Positions 50,401 through 59,400 of a DNA stretch of 64,000 nt are shown here, one piece after another. The position numbers and the translations under genes are program-made. The DNA comes from Hymenolepis diminuta (lineage: Eukaryota; Platyhelminthes; Cestoda; Cyclophyllidea; Hymenolepididae). The notes under the pieces were generated by a model. The model was not told the DNA's origin. It saw only the letters and a list, made by a program, of their open reading frames with translations, and made no database searches. Each line of letters opens with the position of its first letter. Position 1 is the stretch's first letter. The DNA lies in assembly GCA_900708905.1 (NCBI GenBank), contig CAADRB010000004.1, forward strand, positions 1,342,518-1,406,517. Reading direction: 5' to 3'.

Positions 50401-53400
50401 GTCCACTAATGTGTCACTCATCCTATTTGCAGTGGTATCTCAAATTTATGACTTTTGTATACTCTTACTTTACAATAAGGACGCAGAGTGTACCCTGCAA
50501 ACTCCCCTCTGTTTATTGGTCTGCTAAAACTATGGAAAGCAGATCCCCGAAACAGGCCTTTTTGTACCTTACTTGAATAGACGTATTCAGACACTGTTCA
50601 GTCTTGACTTTTGGATACAATGGAACTGAGACTTTTGCGACACGGTATAGTTGAGTGTTGAAGCATCACCGGCTTTAAGGTTATTGATTTAATTCTAGGG
50701 GCCTCCTATAAGCAGTAGAAAGCACAAAACGCTCCGCGACACCACCATGTAGAATTTTTTAGGGCATTGGGATTTCTCAGGTCTTAGGGCTGGTCTTATT
50801 TCTGAAATATTAACGGCTGAAAGCAATATTCTTGAAGTGGGACTTTTATAAAGAAAATTTGCGATTAGGAATATTTATAATGTCCTGTGGAGATTTTGTG
50901 TTTTGAAATTAAGAACGGCGGTAAGAAAGCTCTGAATCCATGCACAAAACAGACTACTCAAAAACTTTTTTTCGTAAGAATGATGACTTTTATTCCGCTA
51001 TGCCAATGAAAAGTCTGATTTTCCGCCACCAAATGAAATCACATAACTGGGTGGGTATATTAAGCCATTTGCATTTTTCACATTTTGTTACAAATTTTTC
51101 ATTTTGGTGCATATAAATTATAGACTATTTACTGGATATAGATGTGGATTTTGCCGTGGTATCTGACTTTCCTTATTATTGTTTGCTGAAATTGCCTTTC
51201 CTGATGTGGCTAGTGAAATACTATTAATCATTGGTATTGTCCGTAAAATAACAGTATTATTGTACCAACAGATGACTGTACTACTAAAGAAGATATTCAT
51301 TAGCCTGTAAATTGTCTCGTGGAATCGGATGCTAAAATTCAGCATTACTAAGTTAACTACTTCCAGTGAAATCTTTTATTGATGAAAGCTCGTGATCTCT
51401 GGGTTGCGAAAATTAGTTTAACGAATTTTTAATTAAAAAAAGTTTTTTTTGTGTTTTTGTATCTAGGGCAGTTTTCCGTTTGCTCACTTGACTCATCATG
51501 TGTAGGTTCAGTTAACTTTTCTCTAATAAGTTAATCTCCCATAAAATTATTGGTATAAGCTGTGGCTTACGACTTGCTAACAGAATAGAGAATATCATTT
51601 AGCTAGCGTCCTTCAAACTCCTACGAATTTCACCTCAAAAAGATAGAAAGAAGACAGATTATTGCACGAGTACTTGTTTTGAAATTTCACAAAGAAAACG
51701 CCAACTTTTTGGATATTAAACCGAAAAAATATTTCTGGATGAATGAAACATGAACCATAGTCAGAATAGAAATTAGTTCAACCTGTCGGAATCGGGTGAC
51801 CGGGACAAAGCGATAAGGTAGTATTCACCAATGCGTTAAGCCGTAAGGTCATTCCGACGGCTTATTTGTCTCAGATATCCCCCTTTACGAGTCGAAAATT
51901 TGACCTCTTTTCTCCTTAAATTTGTTCCTATTAGCTACATGTCAGTATCACATTCCTAACTGTCTGTTTTTTTTCTTGCCTTGTAGGGTAATCTCCCGAT
52001 TCGAATTGAGCCTCTCCTCTTTGAGTGGCTTGGTTGGTATTCAGGCAAGTTGCCAAATTTCCTCTCACCTACGGCTCTATATGAGTTGGGTTGTAATGTG
52101 GATACCACCTACAGCTCTCTTTCTTCCGTTGATCAACTGGATGTTCAGGAGACTGTCGCACAGTTCTACGCGAGATCCACGCAAATTGTCAAGGAGATTC
52201 TGGATTACAACCCTGTCAAAGGTTAGTAACACCTCCCTTAAGCATTTGGTTAGAGTTCGATTTGCGTGTTCTTTTGGTACATCTATTTAGTATTTAGATA
52301 TTGTTAATGAGTTTCTGAAATTTAATAGCATGTAATAAAGGTCATTTTACTCTCTTTTCGCACCTTTTTATCTTCAATCAATATAAAAGTTCTATAATGG
52401 GTAAAATAAAACTAACCGTATGTCTGGCGCTGCGGTTAGTAAGATCGACTGCGAATTCAGATACCATGGGTTCGATGTCAGTTGGTGCACATCTAATGAC
52501 CAGATTATCTGATTGCATTGGTTAAGTCTGGTTAATAAGGGAATTGGTGGAATTTGAGTTTCTCATTAGGTACTCTAAATTTTTCTACCCCTCTATCCAG
52601 GATATATGTTGGAAAATGCTTTCCTGAATGTATTTAGGAAAAAGCGTTGTGTTCAACGGTGGTATACCAGTCGGTGTGCACGTCAAGGGGAATGAGTTAG
52701 ATGTTCATTGATGCACATCCAGTGATTTAGATGGTCAATCGAGCTGATTATATCCCGTTAATAGTAGAATTTGTCCCCCATTAACACTGCTCGAGCATAC
52801 CACTCTTTAATCAGATAGGTTGTAGAACACCTTTCTATGATATATTTGAAAAAGCGCTTGAATACATAGGACAGTGTCGTGGTGTTTTTTTGCCATTTCG
52901 ATTTATTTAATTCAAAATGCGTTCTTATGGGGCACTGTCACTCATATCTAATGAGTGGTCTCCACAAATAATGGCTGCCTGAGTTTCCAGTTGTTTTGAC
53001 GCTCATTCTCACTCGGCAAATTTTGAATGCTATGTTATTGTGGAGGCTAGAATCTTAAAAACCAGAGTAGACGTCTTTTTGCTTGTCTTTACGTCCATTC
53101 TTTAAAAGTTTTGGAATTAATGCTGAGTTAATCGACCTTACACCCCTACTTATCTCGAGCTGGATAGTAGGATAAAATAAACTCTTCTTTTCACGACCGA
53201 AACGACATCCTTTGTCGTCCAAGTTTTTATCGAATTCTCTCCATTTATCAATGCTTACAGAATTTAATGATAATGGTAATCTAACAAATAATGTGTTAAC
53301 TAATCTGTTAAAATGCGTTTTTTTAGAAAGCTGATTTTTACAGCTACATAATTGCAGTGGTGATTTCTTTCGAGAATACATTAGGGGGTGTTTTACAATG

Positions 53401-56400
53401 CTCAGTTGTCACGTTCATAAAACTGCAACCACTGAGACCCTACTAATAAGAAGGGAGAAGACGTGTAGCTCAAACACCGGTATTATATATATATACGTGA
53501 TGCATCTGAGCACACCTTACGCCCTTTTAGAAAAACAGAAAATGAAACTGTTAACCTTATTTTGGACCTTGCAATTTCTTGTAAGAAAACAAAAAACAAA
53601 TATAATATTAACCTAGGTTTTATTCTCTATATCCTCCTCCGGCTTCTATCACCCACCCAATTCGAGTCCGAAAGCGACTGGAAGCTTTCATTAGATCAGA
53701 TGGTCTTTATCCATTTCCTCCATTACTCAGGCTATTGCTTGCATCAGAGAGGAGGAAATGGTTTTATGGAATGTCTACTAACTTCCTTTCCAACTACGCC
53801 CCACCCCACACTTAATAATGGGAAGGATTAAGGTCTGGTGAGTAGTTAGGAGGTTGGCATAGGTTTGGTGCGGCATGATGATGCAAATTCTCGGCCATCC
53901 AACCCTGAGTTTAGAGAGCTTAATGGGATGGAGCCGAATCTTGTTGGAAGGCATGGAGGGGGGTGGAGGAGGGGAGAGGGAGGGGAGGGGAGGGGAGGTC
54001 TTGCATTGGCTACGTTGTCTACCCAAGGCGGCTTAATAACAACAGTTTGAAGAGTCTCCACATGGACATCTGCATCTGCATCTGCATTGACTCGAAGGCT
54101 CTGTGGAAGAAATTGGGAGTCATGATGTGCTCCTCCCTCACTGCTAACAATGCCGAAAACCGTCACTGTTGCTGGAAACTTCGTGCGCGTGCGTAGCAGT
54201 TGGAACTTCAGTGGAGTCGGCCGCACATAGCCACCAGTCATTTCTTCGAGTGACTTTTTTGATCCTCGTGGAAGTTTTTTTGGTCGGGGAAAAATCGACG
54301 ACACTCCCGTTCTTCTGGGTGCTTTAATTTGATTAAGAGTGGGTTTGCATGCAATAAACGATTCTCTTGAGTTGTTTTTGTCGACATAAACTGACCTCGC
54401 CTAAGAACGTATGAGATTGGTATCATAGGTCTTGATAAACAACATTCCTTATATTATTGTTGTTGTTCCTTCAGACACTTGAAGAGCTTAGACAAGATGT
54501 GGCATTTACCTCCCAGGATTTTCATCCATCATGCCATGCCATGCACTCTTCGCACAAATTCAGGTGTTCTGAGTGAGTTAGCAGAGCGTTGAGAATGCTC
54601 TTTTCTCTTCCTTGTGGCCAGTTCATCTCCATTGTTTTCATTCAGCCAATGAATGACTGTGCAACTTTGCAAACGAAAAAGATGTGGTGGCTTTCAGAAA
54701 TCGAGCAATTTCTAAATAGCTGTGTTTCGCTTTTGTGGACACTAGTAGAGCATGTCTTTTTATTTTATCAGTTATAGTATTATCTGTCATGAGATCTTGT
54801 GATATAAAAAATACATTAATTATTATCGGGTTAGTTTAAATTATAAAAATAAAAGCGTCCTCAGATACCTTATATAAATGCGCTCGTATATAATTGGATA
54901 CTCGCTTAGACAATAATCGCACCTATGATTGCTTCAGTGGCAGTCTTACATCTCCGGATGCGAGTGTAAAAGCCCATTAATCGATAATCCTAAGTACGAG
55001 TTATAAAGCTTACGAGTTTTACTCGATTCCAATTCCATGTAATATACAATTTGGATTCCCAACTGAATGCTGTTTAAGGGTCCATTGATAGCTTTTGTAG
55101 GCACTGTCCTCATTAGAGTAAAAAAATTAAATAGGTTCTAAATGATGCAGCTAACGAAACATATATTTCATAAAACTCAAATTTTTTCTCGATTTTTTAC
55201 TACCTACTTTCAATTCAAGCAGTCGTATTTTATCGTGTGTGGATTTATTCTACCATTCCTAATTCTAATATACTCTCTCTTTAATGAGCAACGCCCNNNN
55301 NNNNNCCCCTGTCGAAAAGCCCCCTCAAGCATTCACTTGTCGCCTAGGTCACAAAAGAAGAAGGGCTTCCTTCTGTACACTTATTGGCTGGCGCACTTTG
55401 GCCTTGATCTATGCGCTCACCCCATTGGTACGTGGTAGTATCTGCCGTCATAGGGCAGGCCAGAGGGTGGCCTGGGAACACATTCTAATGCCAATTACAT
55501 AAGAGAGGGTGAGAGCAATAGCCTGGATGTTGGTAGCAATTGTTGCTGATCCCCCGTAGTACCTATGTTCTTTATTAAAGAACAGGTGGTTGCTCTATTT
55601 GGGCTGTCCAACATCGATGGGGAATGCACCTTCCAGTATTCACCCTGGAGAGATGAAAGGCATTATTGGGCCTCTCAGTTAAATAAAACTCGTATTAAGT
55701 TCTTAATCATTTCATTCATTATGATCGGTTTGGATACGCCTGTTAACGCTTTATTAAGTGAGCTTAAATCATGTCAGCTATTATCATCTTACGTGGCTTC
55801 TTTTTTCTTGACTATTGGAAGAAAAAGATTTATTGAAATTTAGATTTATCAGATAGTCAGTTAGATCAGACGTGAGTTTACTCAGAAACTCTGGACAAAA
55901 ATATAGAAAATTAACATTTGGAAAATCAGGCCATGAGCCAGTTAATTATGCCAACTGATTAAAAATGGTAAAACCTGAATTCAAAAATCAGGTGAATCAG
56001 ATAAGACTCTTCATTATCTGACTAGTAACTACTCCGTCCATTCACCTTTTCCGCTTATTATTACTATTTTATTGTTACTCATGCTCTAATACGATAGAAT
56101 AATGATGGCATATTTCTTCAGAACCTATTGACACATTAGTTAATCTAGCCAATAAAGTATGTGTTTATAAGCATAGTGGCTTTAAAGGAAGATATTTACG
56201 GGAGTAGTTCACACACTGGAAAATGAGTAACTTTCTCGAAGATTGGGTATAAAATGTGTGACCTCAATTACTTTGAATTTTAGAGGGAACTGTTTGTCAA
56301 ATTTGGAATCTTGTAAACCCAGATTGGTCTAAGGTCGATTTTGCGTTAAGACATGATGCGATTTGGATTCAGACTGAGAAGCATTACAATCCAATCAAGT

Positions 56401-59400
56401 CAGACCAGGCAAAAACGATGATTTAGAGATCTCAATGTTAGCAGATTAATATTTAACCATATCTCTTCCAGTGTCCTCTTATCACGAAAAAAATGACAGC
56501 TTTATTTTGCTAAAAGTTCATCGAAAATATCTTTAGTGTATTGTAGAAAGTGATGTCCGAAAATGCCTCGTAGAATTCTAGTTATTATTATCAAACTGAT
56601 CAAAACTGATTTTTTAACTTGCATTTATCCAATAATCCGAAGTTAGCTAGAACTGTTTCTTTCTGACATTCTGAAATTTTTCCCTTTTTGAAATTTGGCT
56701 GAGTTCGGAATATTCTAACTGCAATAGCTGGCAATCGTTATATCCCTAAAGCAAGAGCTGTTTTCTTTTTTATAATTATCAAACACCTCAAAGTCAACGA
56801 GTGCTTTTGCTTTTACCATATTCTGGAGTTTTCCCCCAATGAAATTTAGTTTTATGGTTTGTGTGAAGTCGTATTTGCTGTTTTCGTTGTTTCAGCCAGT
56901 CCAAGTTTGGCTCGCCTTGCCAGAGATGTTTTGCGTGCTTCTTGTATTGCTTGATTTATCTCAGCCATGACATTGTTTGCTTGTGTGTGTTATTTTTCCA
57001 TCCTGGTAGCTCGATAAAAATGCACTAGTTAGGGAGGGATACCTTTCATTGTTTTCCTTTTTTGTGAAAGCTAAGGCAAATAGTGCTTTTTAGGAGGCTC
57101 ATAAGCTTGCTAATGGATTGTATTAGCATTTTGTATTTTTCAACTTCGTTTCATCTTATTTCAAAGAGTGAAATTCTCCCTTGTCTATCATTAGTGTGCT
57201 CTGTACAGGGTGTTGAGTAACCCTGTTCCAAAATCTAATTATTTAATTACTAATTTGTGAGGCATAAGAACACACATAACACGTTGTTTTATTTGAAAAT
57301 CGATTCGTACATAAAAAGTTGCCTGTAGTTTCGTATATCAATAAGAGCCCTTGGTGGTTTTCTTTATCGGTCCGAACGTACATTTCTGCACTGATCCTTC
57401 ACAATCTTCTCCTTTTGAGAACTGATTTCAGAACTTCATAGTATGGTCCTAACTCGGCACGTTCTTGAATATTTAATCCTCTGAAGTTATTTTTTTAATT
57501 ATCCCGTGGTTAGAATCTAGAGAAACAAGGGCCAAGTATAAGGGAATGGAAAGTTTATTGATGATTACAATTCAATCCTTTACTTTTATTGCATTTAATT
57601 GGCAGTTAGTGCTGTATCTTCTAACAAAATCGTCAAATTCATTAATGACGATTTTGACTTTGTCGTAGTTAAATCAACATAGGCCAATTTTACCCTATTA
57701 TTTGATGAAAAACTCCGAAGATGGAAGTGGCATCTCCACATAATCTTTTAAGCTCCGTTGATTTTGATGTACTCGTTTTTCAATCAGACGAATTTGGACT
57801 GGATTGCTAAAGATGAGATTAAGAAAACACAAATGAAGGCAAATTTTTACTTTTGAAAATCAGCATCCTTCAAAAATAAACTCAGTAGTCTCGAAAATTT
57901 CAGTTTCAAGGACAAAGCGGTCCTAAACGCAATATTGTTTTCATGACTGAAATCTCCCAATTTGCATTTCTCCTTCTAATTAAATATTGTATTGGAAGCT
58001 ATGTACCCTCTGTCTGAATTGTACCTTTGTTAGGACCTTCCGTTTAAATGGGTTGAACATCAATGGTAGCCTCATTATGTCCTATTTATCTTGGCTAAGA
58101 ATTTTTTCCATTTAATTTTTTAGTCACTGTATTTCGTTTAAAATATTTGAGAATGCCCCAAGCAGTGTCTCGTAACCAGATAACAGACACTGGGCTCGTA
58201 AATTTTATTTTTTTCATTCTGTGTGTACTCCTCTTTTCAGTCCTCCCTCCATCCCCCCTCTCCACGTTGTAGTTTTGTGACCCAGTTTTGAAACCTCCTC
58301 TCTTTGTTGTCTGCTCAGTTGTCGGCTAATTGGGACACAATCACCATGCGCACTGTGCTTTGTTTGATTACCTAGACGAATTCAGGAGTGCGCATCTTTA
58401 CTTCTCTAATTAGATTATAAATGGAAAGACTTGTAGTATCCCAGCACTGCTGATAGAGCTGTTATAGAGGATGGCTGAGAAGTAGCGCATACAGTTTTAT
58501 TTTAACTTTGATTCTTCACCATTTATTCATTCGAATAACTAACTTCTGGATTCCATAATGTGCCGATAACAGTCTTGACTACATAAGCGTCTGGATACCT
58601 TTATTTGGAGTTACTTTTCATTCGCTTCTATATTCTAATAGTACTACTACTGTAGCTATTAATTTACCTCATTAGGATGCTTTTATTACATAAGTGGCTA
58701 TCATGTCAATGGTGACACAGCTTTATATACTGGATAGATTTTTGGCTGTTTCATCACATTGCCACTTTCCACTGATCCACTTTATCTTCCCCTGCAGTCA
58801 ATTTAATTGACACCTGTCAATTTGAGGCAGGCTGTACTCGGGGTAATTAGGCGTATCACAATCTAGCTGTTTTTATGGGTTGCCAGGCTCTTATGTCCTG
58901 TCAAGTCGCACGATTTTTACAGCCATCATAAAAGCAGGGAAAAAATTTTCATTTTCTGCGGTTAAAATAGGGTATTTTATAGGATTTGATTGCGAAGACG
59001 TACATCTTTTGGTTTCCAGGACTAGGTCTACAATTTAGAGACTTACCATTACTTACGTATCCTGAATCAAATAAACTCTTCTAAATTATAAATGATTAGC
59101 ATTTACTGATTGATGTTTGGCTACCAGATATCTATCAGAACACAATTAACCTCCTCATTCTCAATTTACTGATCAAAATGCTTTGACCACTAAAGGGCGT
59201 GAATTACCGATCAAGAACCAAGAGGCCAGATTCTGAAGTTTAAACTTTATGACGTTAGACATTGATTCTGCGAACTTTGCGGAAGATTCACTTCACTATA
59301 GTTGTCCAACACTATTTTCTAACATTCAACTAGTTATTTGTCCGCTTTTTGCCATATCTACATCTGCATTCCTATAATTGACTACTATCGCACTAGCCAG

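Larger units (their letters stand above)
42324..51986 (+). other. UBASH3 intron 7 (9.7 kb, satellite and SINEs)
   Basis: It contains a dispersed repeat (43051-43342), SINE family B copies (43810, 47985), the degenerate satellite (44040-46290) and a possible solo LTR (50486-50720). The rest shows nothing recognisable. Confidence 0.8.

Noticed and set aside
51786..51862. Short inverted repeat (GTCGGAAT / ATTCCGAC)
   Set aside because: Only 8 bp with a long spacer; expected by chance.
55142..55502. Open frames crossing the N gap
   Set aside because: Their reading depends on unknown bases and no domain is recognised on either side.
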